A DNA stretch of 64,000 nt from Exiguobacterium sp. SL-9 (GCF_004336985.1 NZ_SJUO01000002.1:434001-498000), one strand, 5' to 3'; positions 48,102 through 60,417 are shown, counted from the first letter of the stretch. Numbers and translations are program-made. Notes: generated by a model not told the origin, from the sequence alone.

Positions 48102-50498
48102 TCAACGACGCTTCTTCGCTCCGCGTTTGGCGTCGCCTGTTCGTTTTTGACCGTCTTTCTTTTTCAAGTCGAGTGCCGAGCGTCCTTGCGACGTCTTCGG
48201 CTTCTCACCTGGTTTGGACGGTTTGCCGGCTTGACCCGGTTTCCCTGGTTTGCCACGCTTCGGACGTTTGTCATCGCGACCGCGTCCTCCGCGCTTGTCA
48301 TCTTTCTTCGGACGACCTTCTGTCGCTTTGATCGTCGTCGGTTGGCGACGGCGCGACTGTTCCCGCTTCGGCATGCCGACGACGGTGAAGTCGATCGTAC
48401 GCTCGTCCAAGTTGACGGCGTCGACCTTGACGCGCACCGCGTCACCGATGCGGAACTGACGTTTCGTCCGCTCGCCGAGCAACATGAGCTGCGACTCGTC
48501 GAAGTGATAATAGTCATCCATCGACTGGAGACGAACGAGCCCTTCGATCGTGTTCGGGAGCTCAATGAACATCCCGAAGTTCGTGACGCCGCTGACGACG
48601 CCGTCGAACTCTTCACCGAGACGAGATTCCATGTACTCGGCTTTCTTCAAGGCTTGTGTCTCACGTTCGGCATCGACCGAACGGCGTTCGCGTTTCGACG
48701 CCTGTTCGGCAATCGAGTCGAGACGTTCCTCGTATTTAGCAATCGTCTTCTCGGACACGTCACCATTGAAGGCGTACGTGCGCATGAGACGGTGGACGAT
48801 CAAGTCCGGGTATCGACGAATCGGCGACGTGAAGTGCGTATAGAAGTCAGTCGCCAAGCCAAAGTGGCCGAGCGAGACGTCATCGTACTTCGCCTGTTGC
48901 ATCGAACGGAGCATGATCGTGCTGATGACCGGCTCTTCCGGTTCGCCCGAGATCGCCTTCAAAATCTTCTGCAGTGTCTTCGGTTCGACCTTTTGGCCTT
49001 TGAACCGCTCAATGTGCACACCGAAGTTCGCGACGAAGTCGAAGAAGAAGTCGAGCTTGTCCGGTTTCGGATTGTCGTGGACACGATAGATGAACGGTAC
49101 GTCCATCTTGTGGAAATGTTCGGCGACCGTTTCGTTGGCCGCAAGCATGAACTCTTCAATCAACTTCTCGGCGACCGAGCGCGGACGCAAGACGATGTCA
49201 GCCGGTTTGCCTTCTTCGTCGACGACGACTTTCGCCTCGGCGAAGTCGAAGTTGATGGCACCGCGCGAGTTACGGCGCTTACGGAGCACTTCCGCGAGCT
49301 CGGCCATGAGGTCGAACAACGGGATGTACGGCTCGTAGCGTTCGAGCGTCGCTTCGTCATCACGTTCGATGATCTCACGGACGTTCGTATACGTCATCCG
49401 CTCCGTCGTCTTGATGACACTCGGGAACAGCTCATGATTGACGACCTTCCCGTTTTGCGGGGAAATCTCCATGACGCAGCTGAGCGTCAAACGGTTGACG
49501 TGCGGGTTGAGCGAACAGATCCCGTTCGAGAGACGGTGCGGCAACATAGGGATGACGCGGTCGACGAGATATACACTCGTCCCCCGTTCGAACGCCTCGA
49601 CGTCGAGCGGTGAGCCTTCCGTCACGTAGTGTGACACGTCGGCGATGTGGACGCCGAGCTCATAGTTGCCGTTGTCGAGTTTCTTGACGTGGACGGCATC
49701 GTCCAAGTCTTTCGCGTCTTCGCCGTCGATCGTGAAGATCGTCTCGTTGCGAAGATCGACGCGACCCATGAAGTCCTTCTCGTCGGCCTCGTCCGGCACG
49801 GCGTTCGCCTGGTCGATGACATCTTCCGGGAACTCCGTCGGGATACCGTGCTTATAGACGATCGACAAGATGTCGACGCCCGGGTCGTTCTTGTGTCCGA
49901 TGATGCGAACGACATCACACGCTCCGGCAAAGCGTCCGTCCGGATACTTCGTGATGCGGACGACGACTTTGTGGCCATCGACGGCACCGAGCGATTTGTC
50001 CGGGTTGACGACCGGCCAGAAGTTGATGCGCTTGTCATCCGGCTCGATGAAGGCGAACTGGTCGAGGCGTCCGCTCGGGAGCGTATACGTCCCGACGAAC
50101 TCCGACAAGCCGCGCTTCAATACTTTGAGGAGCACGCCTTCGGTCTTGCCGCGGTTGTCCTCGCGTTTTTTGACGAGGATCGTGTCGCCGTGGTAGACGT
50201 CTTTCAATTGGTCGGGCGGCAAGAACACGTCTTCCGTCTCCCCTTCGACCGATAGGAAACCGAAGCCGCGTTGGTGAATCGAGATGATTCCCGCTGCTTG
50301 GCCGAGCACGGCGAGCGTCCCGTAACGGTTCGTCCGTGTGCGGCCGATTAAGCCCTCTTCTTCAAGGGCGTTCAAGGTGCGGATGAGCTCTTTAAAGGCA
50401 TCCGTCGACTCGAGCGAAAGACGCTCGGTCAATTGGTCCACTGTCAGTGCTTTATCACTGGCTTGGATGATTTCTAGTAGTTGGTCACGTAAATTCAA
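48102..50498 (-). CDS. rnr: RNase R, 3'-5' exoribonuclease
   Basis: A 798-aa protein: N-terminal winged-helix (residues 1-75), two cold-shock domains, RNB catalytic domain with DGEDAKDLDDAVHV (about residue 275) that holds the metal-binding Asp cluster, S1 domain (about 630-710) and a long Lys/Arg/Gly-rich tail (residues 715-798). It degrades structured RNA and, with SmpB-tmRNA, the stalled mRNA. The start is TTG at 50498 behind a perfect AAAGGAGGTG. Confidence 0.96.
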   Translation of the reverse strand: MNLRDQLLEIIQASDKALTVDQLTERLSLESTDAFKELIRTLNALEEEGLIGRTRTNRYGTLAVLGQAAGIISIHQRGFGFLSVEGETEDVFLPPDQLKDVYHGDTILVKKREDNRGKTEGVLLKVLKRGLSEFVGTYTLPSGRLDQFAFIEPDDKRINFWPVVNPDKSLGAVDGHKVVVRITKYPDGRFAGACDVVRIIGHKNDPGVDILSIVYKHGIPTEFPEDVIDQANAVPDEADEKDFMGRVDLRNETIFTIDGEDAKDLDDAVHVKKLDNGNYELGVHIADVSHYVTEGSPLDVEAFERGTSVYLVDRVIPMLPHRLSNGICSLNPHVNRLTLSCVMEISPQNGKVVNHELFPSVIKTTERMTYTNVREIIERDDEATLERYEPYIPLFDLMAELAEVLRKRRNSRGAINFDFAEAKVVVDEEGKPADIVLRPRSVAEKLIEEFMLAANETVAEHFHKMDVPFIYRVHDNPKPDKLDFFFDFVANFGVHIERFKGQKVEPKTLQKILKAISGEPEEPVISTIMLRSMQQAKYDDVSLGHFGLATDFYTHFTSPIRRYPDLIVHRLMRTYAFNGDVSEKTIAKYEERLDSIAEQASKRERRSVDAERETQALKKAEYMESRLGEEFDGVVSGVTNFGMFIELPNTIEGLVRLQSMDDYYHFDESQLMLLGERTKRQFRIGDAVRVKVDAVNLDERTIDFTVVGMPKREQSRRRQPTTIKATEGRPKKDDKRGGRGRDDKRPKRGKPGKPGQAGKPSKPGEKPKTSQGRSALDLKKKDGQKRTGDAKRGAKKRR

Positions 50499-50513
50499 CG
50501 TGACACCTCCTTT

Positions 50514-51254
50514 TTAGACTGACCAGTCTAACGTTTCGAGAAAATCGAGCACGTCCTGGTGCAGTTTCTCTTTTTCTTTATCGAGCGTGATCACGTGTCC
50601 CGACTCCTCATACATGAGCAGTTCTTTTTGGAACGCGTTAATCGCCTCGTAAATCTCGTGTGCAGATTCGGGATCGACCATTTGATCTTTCGCCCCTTGG
50701 ACGACGAGCGCCGGGACGAAGATGTCTTCTAGTTTTGTCGTTGTATCACGGACGAAGGCACGGAGATCCTTGAGCGTCGGCATCGGTTTGAAGTCTGCCA
50801 TTTCCTGTTCGATCTGTTCAGGCGATTTATCTTCTCGAGATTTATATTCTCGGGCGTAGGCTTTGACTCCTTTGTATAACCGATCTTCGGCATCAATTCC
50901 GGTCGGGGCACACATCGGGATGACGCCTTTGACGTTCTTTTCCGAAGCGAGGCGAAGTGACATGACGCCGCCGAGCGAGAGCCCACAGACGGCAATCTCC
51001 TCATAGCCTTTATCTTTCAATGACTGGTAGGCGTTCAAGACGTCTTCCCACCAGTCGGCCGGTCCGTACTGAAGCAATTCTTCCGGCGGGACGGCATGGC
51101 CCCGGTACTGGGGACCCATACACGTATAGCCTTCTTTTTGCAGGAAACGACCGAGCATGCGGACATCCGCGCTCGATCCGGTAAAGCCATGTAACATCAA
51201 CACGGCACGTGGTCCGCCTTCAAAGAAGAACGGTTTCGGTGCTGTAATCTTCAT
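50514..51254 (-). CDS. Carboxylesterase (Est30-like)
   Basis: A 246-aa alpha/beta hydrolase. The nucleophile is Ser93 in GLSLGG; an acidic residue in GAKDQMVDPES and the His of ESGHVITLDKEKE complete the triad. HGFTGSS forms the oxyanion hole. It resembles the Geobacillus Est30 carboxylesterase and lies between secG and rnr as in Bacillus. The start at the ATG at 51254 (MKITAPKPFFF) matches the family; frames to 51278 are possible. Confidence 0.92.
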   Translation of the reverse strand: MKITAPKPFFFEGGPRAVLMLHGFTGSSADVRMLGRFLQKEGYTCMGPQYRGHAVPPEELLQYGPADWWEDVLNAYQSLKDKGYEEIAVCGLSLGGVMSLRLASEKNVKGVIPMCAPTGIDAEDRLYKGVKAYAREYKSREDKSPEQIEQEMADFKPMPTLKDLRAFVRDTTTKLEDIFVPALVVQGAKDQMVDPESAHEIYEAINAFQKELLMYEESGHVITLDKEKEKLHQDVLDFLETLDWSV

Positions 51255-51310
51255 TGCGAACGTCATCTCCTCATACAATCCATTATTCCCAAAAAATAAT
51301 TGAAAAAAAC

Positions 51311-51354
51311 AAAAGCCGACCGCCTCACGTAAAAATCGAGAACGATCAGCCTTT
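51311..51354 (-). terminator. Terminator after secG
   Basis: A 12-bp stem (AAAGGCTGATCG with CGGTCGGCTTTT, some G-U pairs) followed by GTTTTTTT on the minus strand. Confidence 0.75.
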
Positions 51355-51356
51355 CA

Positions 51357-51581
51357 TCATAATGATGCGACTAGTAATCCTAAAATGAAAAACAATGTGC
51401 CTAGTACAGCTGCAGTTCGGTTCAAAACAGCGTCGAAGCCGCGCGCTTTCTGGCGGCCGAACAACTGCTCCGCGCCACCTGCAATCGCCCCAAGACCTTG
51501 CGACCGACCTGACATGAGCAGTACGACGACAATCAATAAAACAGCCACGACGAGTAGGCTGATTGTAGCGATCGTTTGCAT
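51357..51581 (-). CDS. secG: SecG, preprotein translocase subunit
   Basis: A 74-aa protein with two membrane helices and the conserved cytosolic loop SGRSQGLGAIAGGAEQLFG. It is an accessory part of the SecYEG channel. Its position before the esterase and rnr is conserved. AAGGAGGAA lies upstream of the start. Confidence 0.96.
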   Translation of the reverse strand: MQTIATISLLVVAVLLIVVVLLMSGRSQGLGAIAGGAEQLFGRQKARGFDAVLNRTAAVLGTLFFILGLLVASL

Positions 51582-51654
51582 AGTAGTCAGTTCCTCCTTC
51601 TTTTTACACGCTTCTTATTATATAGAAGTTGGCGTCAAAACACCAGCGTTCAAA

Positions 51655-52545
51655 TTATCGGGACGGGTAGCTAAACCCTTCCCCAATGACCTCTTTCACC
51701 TGGTGGATGACGACGAAGGCACGCGGGTCTGTCACTTCGACGATTTTCTTGAGCGGGCCGACTTGGCGCTTGTCGACGATCATATACAACATGTTCTTGT
51801 CCTGCTTCGTATAGTAGCCATGACCGTGGATAATCGTCGCCGAGCGGCCGAGCGTCTCCGTCAACACAACGGCGAGTTCTTCTTGCTTGTCGCTGATGAT
51901 CGTGACAGCCTTGCGGATATTGAGCCCTTCCGCGACGAGGTCGATGACCCACGAGCCGATGATGATGGCGATCAACGTATAGAGCACGACTTGTTCCCCG
52001 AGGATGAAGCCTGACGCCCCGACGACGATGGCATCGATGATGAACATCGACACGGCAACGCTCATATGCAAATAGCGCTCCATGAGACGGGCGATGATGA
52101 CCCCGCCTCCGGTCGTCCCGCCGACGCGGAGCACCATGCCGATGCCGACACCGATCATGATCCCAGCGTACACGGCCGCGAGCAGTTTATCCTCGGCCGG
52201 GCTGCCCCAGTCATGGGTCACACTGAGGAAGAACGACGTCGCGATGACGGCGACGACCGAATAGACCATCGTCCGGCGGTCGAGCAGCTTATAGCCGACG
52301 ATGAATAAAATCCCGTTCCCGATAATCGACGTGACCCCGAGGTCCCAGCCGAACAAGTAGTACAGGATGATGGTGACCCCGAGCAGGCCGCCTTCCGAGA
52401 AGTCGTTCGGGACGGTGAAGTAGTTCACCCCGAACGCGAGAATGAATGAGCCGGCGACGATCCAGGCGATATCCTTCAAGGAAATCGATTGGAGCTTCTT
52501 CCAGACTTGTTGACGCAATAGATGTTGTTGCTGACGTTTCATCAT
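51655..52545 (-). CDS. YitT-family membrane protein (DUF161/DUF2179)
   Basis: A 296-aa protein with five or six membrane helices (DUF161-type: VPNDFSEGGLLGVTIILYYLFGWDLG, GGTTGGGVIIARLMERY) and a cytosolic C-terminal DUF2179 domain (TIIHGHGYYTKQDKNMLYMIVDKRQVGPLKKIV). The start is ATG 52545 or 52542, with AAGGGGGA upstream. Some relatives are proposed transporters; the substrate is unknown. Confidence 0.9.
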   Translation of the reverse strand: MMKRQQQHLLRQQVWKKLQSISLKDIAWIVAGSFILAFGVNYFTVPNDFSEGGLLGVTIILYYLFGWDLGVTSIIGNGILFIVGYKLLDRRTMVYSVVAVIATSFFLSVTHDWGSPAEDKLLAAVYAGIMIGVGIGMVLRVGGTTGGGVIIARLMERYLHMSVAVSMFIIDAIVVGASGFILGEQVVLYTLIAIIIGSWVIDLVAEGLNIRKAVTIISDKQEELAVVLTETLGRSATIIHGHGYYTKQDKNMLYMIVDKRQVGPLKKIVEVTDPRAFVVIHQVKEVIGEGFSYPSR

Positions 52546-52562
52546 TTGTCCCCCTTCCATAT

Positions 52563-52590
52563 AAAAAAGACCGCGGCCAAAGCCGCAGTC
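52563..52590 (-). terminator. Terminator of the galU-glycosyltransferase operon
   Basis: GACTGCGGC / GCCGCGGTC stem followed by TTTTTTAT on the minus strand. Confidence 0.92.
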
Positions 52591-52596
52591 TAAGTC

Positions 52597-53937
52597 TTAC
52601 TGTTGAACTGGCTTTGGCGCACCGTCTTTCATAATCGGCAACTTGCGGTCCACGACGTTCGTGTAGACGTTCAAGAGTGCCTCTTTTTCCAAATCCCAGT
52701 TATATTGCTCACGCGCTGTCTTCGTGTTCTCTTTGACACGGGCGTAGAGTGCTTGATCGTCGAGCAGGCGGTTGACGCCCTCGGCGATCGATTGTGGGTC
52801 GTGCGAGTCGACGACGACACCGACATCGTTGCCGGCGACGACACGTTCAATTTCCGGGAAGTCACATGAGACGACCGGTACTTCGGCCATCAAATATTCG
52901 AACAGCTTGTTCGATGACGCCGAATAGTGGTTGAAGCAGACGTTGTTCAACACTTGGAAACCGAGATACGCGTTCATCGTATAGTACGGTAACGCCTCGA
53001 CCGGTACTTTGTCAATCATCTTGACGCGGTCGCTGACGCCTTCGTCCTCAATCATCTGTTTGATGACCGGCTTCAGTTTCCCGTCCCCGATCATGACGAG
53101 CGTGCCTTCGTTGAAGTCCTTGACGGCGAGGATGAGCTGCTCGAGTCCGCGGCCGGCTTGAATGCCGCCTTGGTACAGGAGGATCTTCTCATCTTTCGGC
53201 AAGTCGAGGAGCGCATGCAAGTCTTTGCGGAGCGTGAAGTCGAGCGGACGGTAGAACGGATAGTTGTGGAGCACGTACGGATAGAAGCCGTAAAGCTCTT
53301 CGTTGTGTGCCGCGCGCGTATGGTTCTCGACCATCATCGAATCGACGTACGGCAAGAGCCAACCCTCGAGGTTACTTTGGATATAGCCGTAACCGGTCCG
53401 GTCCGTCTGGACTTCATGCGAATCGTAGACGATCTTGCCTTTGTTGACGAGTTTTCCGGCGATCAACGCCTGCGGGAGCGTGTTCAAGTCGTTGGCGTGA
53501 TAGAAGTCATACGACTTCTTTGTCGAAGTGAACACCATCTCGAGCATCGCGCTCGCGTTGACAATCTGTTTCCGTACCGGCGGGAGGAGGATTGCGCCTG
53601 CTGCCGCACCGAGTCCGATCATCGTGAGCGGTGCAAGGATGACAAGTCCCGCGCCGACGAGTCCGGCACCGATCTTGCGTGTTTTTTTCGCGAAAATCCA
53701 CTTTTTCACTTGGCTAGCCATTTTCATGCCGTTCACCAAGATCGGCGGTTGACGTTTGACCCGGATGACGCGGAATCCTTCCGGACGCATCTCTTCTTTC
53801 GGGAGCGAAGGATTTTTCGGGTCTTGAAGCGCAATCAAATCGACTTCATAGCCCGCCTCGGCGAGCGCCGAGCATTCGCGCAAGACGCGCGCGTCATTCG
53901 TAAAGTGGTTCCATACAAACATACAAACTGATTTCAT
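52597..53937 (-). CDS. Glycosyltransferase (GT4-like) with a hydrophobic insertion
   Basis: A 446-aa GT-B fold enzyme. The N-terminal domain has WNHFTNDARVLRECSALAEAGYEVDLIAL; the C-terminal nucleotide-sugar domain has LLYQGGIQAGRGLEQLI and the FEYLMAEVPVVSCDFPEIERVV motif with the E-x7-E type arrangement. A hydrophobic Gly/Ala-rich stretch (about residues 89-118) is inserted between the first strands and may dip into the membrane. The start is the ATG at 53937 with GGAGGAAA upstream, overlapping the preceding gene by 4 nt. Probably part of surface polysaccharide synthesis. Confidence 0.88.
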   Translation of the reverse strand: MKSVCMFVWNHFTNDARVLRECSALAEAGYEVDLIALQDPKNPSLPKEEMRPEGFRVIRVKRQPPILVNGMKMASQVKKWIFAKKTRKIGAGLVGAGLVILAPLTMIGLGAAAGAILLPPVRKQIVNASAMLEMVFTSTKKSYDFYHANDLNTLPQALIAGKLVNKGKIVYDSHEVQTDRTGYGYIQSNLEGWLLPYVDSMMVENHTRAAHNEELYGFYPYVLHNYPFYRPLDFTLRKDLHALLDLPKDEKILLYQGGIQAGRGLEQLILAVKDFNEGTLVMIGDGKLKPVIKQMIEDEGVSDRVKMIDKVPVEALPYYTMNAYLGFQVLNNVCFNHYSASSNKLFEYLMAEVPVVSCDFPEIERVVAGNDVGVVVDSHDPQSIAEGVNRLLDDQALYARVKENTKTAREQYNWDLEKEALLNVYTNVVDRKLPIMKDGAPKPVQQ

Positions 53938-55151
53938 CGTGTTTCCTCCATTGTTACTTTTTCGATCACGTCTTCGAGGACGTGTATATTGTTTTCCCAG
54001 CACAGATTGTCTTTCACATAACGGATCCCGTTCACGCCGTACTTGTCACGCAAATCGGGACGTTCGAGCAGCTTCCGGAGCATGAGCTCGATCTCGTTAA
54101 TATCACGCTTCCGTGATACGTAACCGACCTCGGCCGCTTCGATGACATTCGCCGCATGGCCTGACACCGCCGCGACAATCGGTTTGCCGACCGCCATATA
54201 GTCGATCAATTTGCCCGGGATGACCGTATCGAACACTTCTTGCTCGATCAAGCTGACGAACGCGACGTCCGCGTTTTTGATGGCTTGGAACGCCTCCGTC
54301 CGTGGCATCGCTTCGAGGAAGAGGAAGTTCTTAAACCCACGGGCTTTGATCGTTTCTTTCAACTCGTTCTTCCGATACCCGTAGCCGATCAATTTGAAAT
54401 GGATGCGGGGCTCGTCACGGAACCGCTCCGCAAGCTCGAGTAAAAGCGACACATCTTGGGCGAGGCCCATGTTTCCTGCGTACAAAATCTCCATCCGGTC
54501 GTCCTCAGGGACGGTCCGTTCGAGGTTGCGCTCACTCTCGCGAATCGAGTTCGGCATATAGTGAATCATGTCGTTCTCGACGCCGCGTTGGCGCAGATAA
54601 CTGCGGAACCCTTCCGAGTTGATGATGATTTCATCGGCCGCCTTATACAGCCGCTTCTCAAACCAAAACGCCGGTGCGAGCATCCAATCGTGTTTGAACA
54701 CGCCGACGCCTTTCACCGACTCCGGCCAAAGGTCACGCACGTCCAGGATGAACGGGACACCGTACTTCCGTTTCGCATACACGCCGACGAACGCCATAAA
54801 AAAAGACGGGGTCGTCGCAAAGACGACATCCGGTTTCGAGTCGAGCTTTTGGACGGCGGCGACGCCTTTGATCATCTGTTCCAAAAACAAGGCGAGCCGG
54901 CTCACCATGTTCGATGTATGCTTGCGCTTCTTCGTGATGAGACGCTTGATGAACGGTTGGTTGTTGAGCGCCTCATCATTCCAGAAGCGGTCGTCTTTAT
55001 ACAAGTTGAAATTCGGATACGACGGGGCGGCCGTGATGACCTCGACGTCATATCCGCGTTCTTTCATGAGATGCGTAATATTTTGCATCCGGTTACCGGC
55101 ACTGCCGATCTCCGGATAATAGTTTTGACATACCATTAACATTGTTTTCAA
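53934..55151 (-). CDS. Glycosyltransferase family 4 protein (WbuB-like)
   Basis: A 405-aa GT-B enzyme: VCQNYYPEIGSAGNRMQNITHLMKERGYDVEVITA, ILDVRDLWPESV (typical of WbuB/FnlB-type transferases), YAGNMGLAQDVSLLLELAE, and PGKLIDYMAVGKPIVAAVSG. I propose a TTG start at 55151 (AAGGTG 8 nt upstream); GTG 55160 and ATG 55142 are alternatives. It lies 12 nt after galU. Confidence 0.88.
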   Translation of the reverse strand: MKTMLMVCQNYYPEIGSAGNRMQNITHLMKERGYDVEVITAAPSYPNFNLYKDDRFWNDEALNNQPFIKRLITKKRKHTSNMVSRLALFLEQMIKGVAAVQKLDSKPDVVFATTPSFFMAFVGVYAKRKYGVPFILDVRDLWPESVKGVGVFKHDWMLAPAFWFEKRLYKAADEIIINSEGFRSYLRQRGVENDMIHYMPNSIRESERNLERTVPEDDRMEILYAGNMGLAQDVSLLLELAERFRDEPRIHFKLIGYGYRKNELKETIKARGFKNFLFLEAMPRTEAFQAIKNADVAFVSLIEQEVFDTVIPGKLIDYMAVGKPIVAAVSGHAANVIEAAEVGYVSRKRDINEIELMLRKLLERPDLRDKYGVNGIRYVKDNLCWENNIHVLEDVIEKVTMEETR

Positions 55152-55163
55152 AAATAACACACC

Positions 55164-56045
55164 TTACTGTTGTTCGAGTTCGTCCACGAAGCGCTTCAAA
55201 AGCGTGTGAACGTTGGCTTTTAAATCTGGGTCACTGAGCGCATAGGCGATGGTCGTCTCCACAAAACCAATTGGTTCACCTACGTCGTAGCGACGCCCGT
55301 CAAATTCATAGGCGTAGACGGTCTCCACCTCATTCAAGCGGGCGATGGCGTCCGTCAGTTGAATCTCGCCCCCCGTTCCGATTTCTTGCGCTGATAACGC
55401 CTCGAAGACGTCCGGCGTCAAAATGTAACGACCGAGGATGGCGAGGTTCGACGGGGCGTTCCCGATGGGCGGTTTTTCAACGAACGTCCGCACCGGAATG
55501 AGCTTCCCTTCGACGGCAAGCGGGTCAATTATACCATATCGATTCGTCATTTCATACGGGACGCGCTGGACGCCGATGATTGAACGCCCAACTTGCTCGT
55601 ACTGGTCGATCAATTGCTTCGTCGCTGGTTCGTCCGCCTCAATGATATCGTCTCCGAGCAGAACAGCAAACGGTTCGTCACCGATGAACTTCCGAGCACA
55701 CCAGATCGCGTGTCCAAGCCCTTTCGGCTCTTGTTGCCGTATGTAGTGGATGTTGGCGAGGTTCGACGAGTGGCGGACCGACTCAAGGAGCTCCGTCTTA
55801 CCTTTAGACTCGAGGTTCTGTTCAAGCTCGATGGCCCGGTCAAAATGGTCCTCGATGGCGCGCTTGTTTTTCCCGGTCACGATGATGATGTCCTCGATGC
55901 CGGAAGCGACGGCCTCTTCCACGATGAATTGGATCGTCGGTTTGTTGACGATTGGGAGCATCTCTTTTGGCATCGCCTTCGTCGCTGGCAAGAAGCGCGT
56001 TCCGAGCCCAGCGGCCGGGATGATGGCTTTCCGTACACGTTTCAT
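55164..56045 (-). CDS. galU: GalU, UTP-glucose-1-phosphate uridylyltransferase
   Basis: A 293-aa nucleotidyltransferase with [24 protein letters not shown] at residues 13-36, FAVLLGDDI with the metal-binding Asp, and VEKP. It makes UDP-glucose for surface glycans and glycolipids. The ATG at 56045 has AAGGAGAG upstream (another ATG at 56051 is in frame). It is the first gene of the operon with both glycosyltransferases. Confidence 0.95.
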   Translation of the reverse strand: MKRVRKAIIPAAGLGTRFLPATKAMPKEMLPIVNKPTIQFIVEEAVASGIEDIIIVTGKNKRAIEDHFDRAIELEQNLESKGKTELLESVRHSSNLANIHYIRQQEPKGLGHAIWCARKFIGDEPFAVLLGDDIIEADEPATKQLIDQYEQVGRSIIGVQRVPYEMTNRYGIIDPLAVEGKLIPVRTFVEKPPIGNAPSNLAILGRYILTPDVFEALSAQEIGTGGEIQLTDAIARLNEVETVYAYEFDGRRYDVGEPIGFVETTIAYALSDPDLKANVHTLLKRFVDELEQQ

Positions 56046-56111
56046 GGACATCTCTCCTTTTTATGTGTTGTATCTGATTATACCCAATTTTTCCCGATTC
56101 ACCCATATAAA

Positions 56112-56140
56112 AAACGGCCGTGACATACGTCACGACCATT
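56112..56140 (-). terminator. Terminator of the 30-aa membrane peptide gene
   Basis: GGTCGTGAC / GTCACGGCC hairpin followed by GTTTTTTAT on the minus strand; the stem includes the peptide's stop codon. Confidence 0.8.
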
Positions 56141-56222
56141 TCCGGTCCTCCATAACCTTGTATAGGAACCAACCACCGATACCGATTGCGATGAGAAGAA
56201 GGAGAAAACCGCTGATCATCAT
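56130..56222 (-). CDS. Thirty-residue single-helix membrane peptide
   Basis: MMISGFLLLLIAIGIGGWF continues into LYKVMEDRKWS and stops. One hydrophobic helix is followed by a charged tail, so it should be a membrane-bound microprotein with the tail in the cytosol. AAGGAGG stands 8 nt before the ATG at 56222 and a terminator follows at once, both supporting a real gene. No function can be assigned. Confidence 0.65.
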   Translation of the reverse strand: MMISGFLLLLIAIGIGGWFLYKVMEDRKWS

Positions 56223-56298
56223 GACGAACGCCTCCTTATACCTACACTAGTCTATTCCCGGAATGACTGGTCGACAAGCACCCCTCTGACATTCTATT

Positions 56299-56477
56299 TC
56301 AGAACCACTTCCGTCCATGCCCCTCGATGAACCGGTACTCTTCTTGATAGTGGTCATAGTGCCCTTCATCGATCATGTGTTGGAATGCTGCATCGCCTTC
56401 CGTTGCCTTTCGTTTTTATAGACAATCGACACGTTCCCGCCACTCAACTTTTTTTCTTGTTCATTCGATTGGTCCAT
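56299..56477 (-). pseudogene. Small ORF with a one-base frameshift
   Basis: A strong GGAGGGG site precedes an ATG at 56477 (MDQSNEQEKKLSGGNVSIVY). The frame then breaks, but adding one A to the run at about 56419 gives a continuous 59-aa protein ending EEYRFIEGHGRKWF at 56299. The second half is charged and aromatic, typical of small soluble Bacillales proteins. Either the gene is broken or the A-run was miscounted. Confidence 0.5.
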
Positions 56478-56564
56478 ACGACTCCCCTCCACTTCATCTA
56501 TATCATGTTCAGTATACAGCAGCACGGGGTGTCGATGACGAGGAGGCTCGACACAGAGCGTCCG

Positions 56565-56685
56565 CCCCGTCGAAGCGGCACCGTGACTCTTGCAGGAAAG
56601 CAATCGCGCGGAGACCCCGCAAGCACGAAGTGCGAGGAGGCTCCGTGGGATTGCCTGCAGAAAGCATCGGTGCCGCCAGGACGGG
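56565..56685. repeat. Bacillales-type intergenic repeat with long inverted structure
   Basis: A GC-rich unit whose ends GCGGCACCG and CGGTGCCGC (56575-56676) are inverted copies, with inner GCAGGAAAGCAATC facing GATTGCCTGCAG, and central GGAGACCCCGC and GAGGAGGCTC. The words GAGACCCCGCA, GAGGAGGCTC and GAAAGCA occur in a widespread repeat family between genes of Bacillales, as I recall it. It fills the gap between the small ORF and the eno terminator; no ORF is credible here. Confidence 0.7.
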
Positions 56686-56734
56686 TTGACGACCAATCAG
56701 TCGGCCACCGTCTGATGAACGTCTTATCCAGCCA

Positions 56735-56765
56735 CAAAAAAACAGGCCCACACAAGGCGGACCTG
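56735..56765 (-). terminator. Terminator of the glycolytic operon
   Basis: CAGG-CC / GG-CCTG imperfect stem with a run of seven or more T on the minus strand, 12 nt beyond the eno stop. Confidence 0.85.
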
Positions 56766-56776
56766 AAAAACATCAA

Positions 56777-59646
<2,870 letters not shown>

Positions 59647-60399
59647 TTAAATCGCCTCCAACAATTTGAGGAACGAAGCAGCTTCAAGTGAAGCACCGCC
59701 GACGAGTGCGCCGTCGATGTCTTCTTGCGCCATATACTCCTTGATGTTCTCAGGTTTTACAGAACCGCCGTATTGGATGCGAACCGCAGCCGCCACGTCT
59801 TCACCGTAAAGACCTTTTACCACGTCACGAACATATTTGCATGAGCTTTGCGCATCTGCTTCGTCCGCTGATTTACCAGTGCCGATCGCCCAAACTGGCT
59901 CGTACGCGATGACGAGTTGTTTGACTTGGTCAGCTGAGAGGTCCGCGAGACCACCTTCGACTTGCGTCTTGATGACTGCTTCGAACTTGTCGCCTTCGCG
60001 CTCTTCTAATGTTTCACCGACACAAACGATTGGCGTAAGACCGTGTTCGAACGCTTTTTTCGTTTTGCTGTTGATGAACGCATCAGATTCGCCGAAGTAT
60101 TCGCGACGCTCTGAGTGTCCAAGGATGACGTATGTCACGCCGAGGTCAGCGACCATGGCCGGGCTGATTTCGCCTGTGTATGCCCCGCTGTCTTTGTCGT
60201 ACATGTTTTGTGCACTGAGCTTCAAGTTCGATCCTTTAGCCGCTTCTACCATTGGGGCCAAGAATACTGCTGGTGCACCAATCGCCGCGTCAACTTTGTC
60301 CGTTGACGGGATATTGTTTTTAACTTCCTCTACGAAAGCGACGGCTTCCGAGAGTGTTTTGTTCATTTTCCAGTTACCTGCAATAATCGGTTTACGCAT
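59647..60399 (-). CDS. tpiA: Triosephosphate isomerase
   Basis: A 250-aa TIM barrel: GNWKMNK with Lys, HSERRE with catalytic His, [11 protein letters not shown] with catalytic Glu, and [16 protein letters not shown] precedes the start; pgk ends 18 nt upstream. Confidence 0.97.
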   Translation of the reverse strand: MRKPIIAGNWKMNKTLSEAVAFVEEVKNNIPSTDKVDAAIGAPAVFLAPMVEAAKGSNLKLSAQNMYDKDSGAYTGEISPAMVADLGVTYVILGHSERREYFGESDAFINSKTKKAFEHGLTPIVCVGETLEEREGDKFEAVIKTQVEGGLADLSADQVKQLVIAYEPVWAIGTGKSADEADAQSSCKYVRDVVKGLYGEDVAAAVRIQYGGSVKPENIKEYMAQEDIDGALVGGASLEAASFLKLLEAI

Positions 60400-60417
60400 C
60401 GATAACCCTCCTCTATT

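Noticed and set aside
48045-49613. A 522-codon open frame on the plus strand.
   Set aside because: It is antisense to rnr, has low-complexity Arg/Asp/Phe-rich composition typical of a GC-rich shadow frame, and lacks a ribosome binding site.
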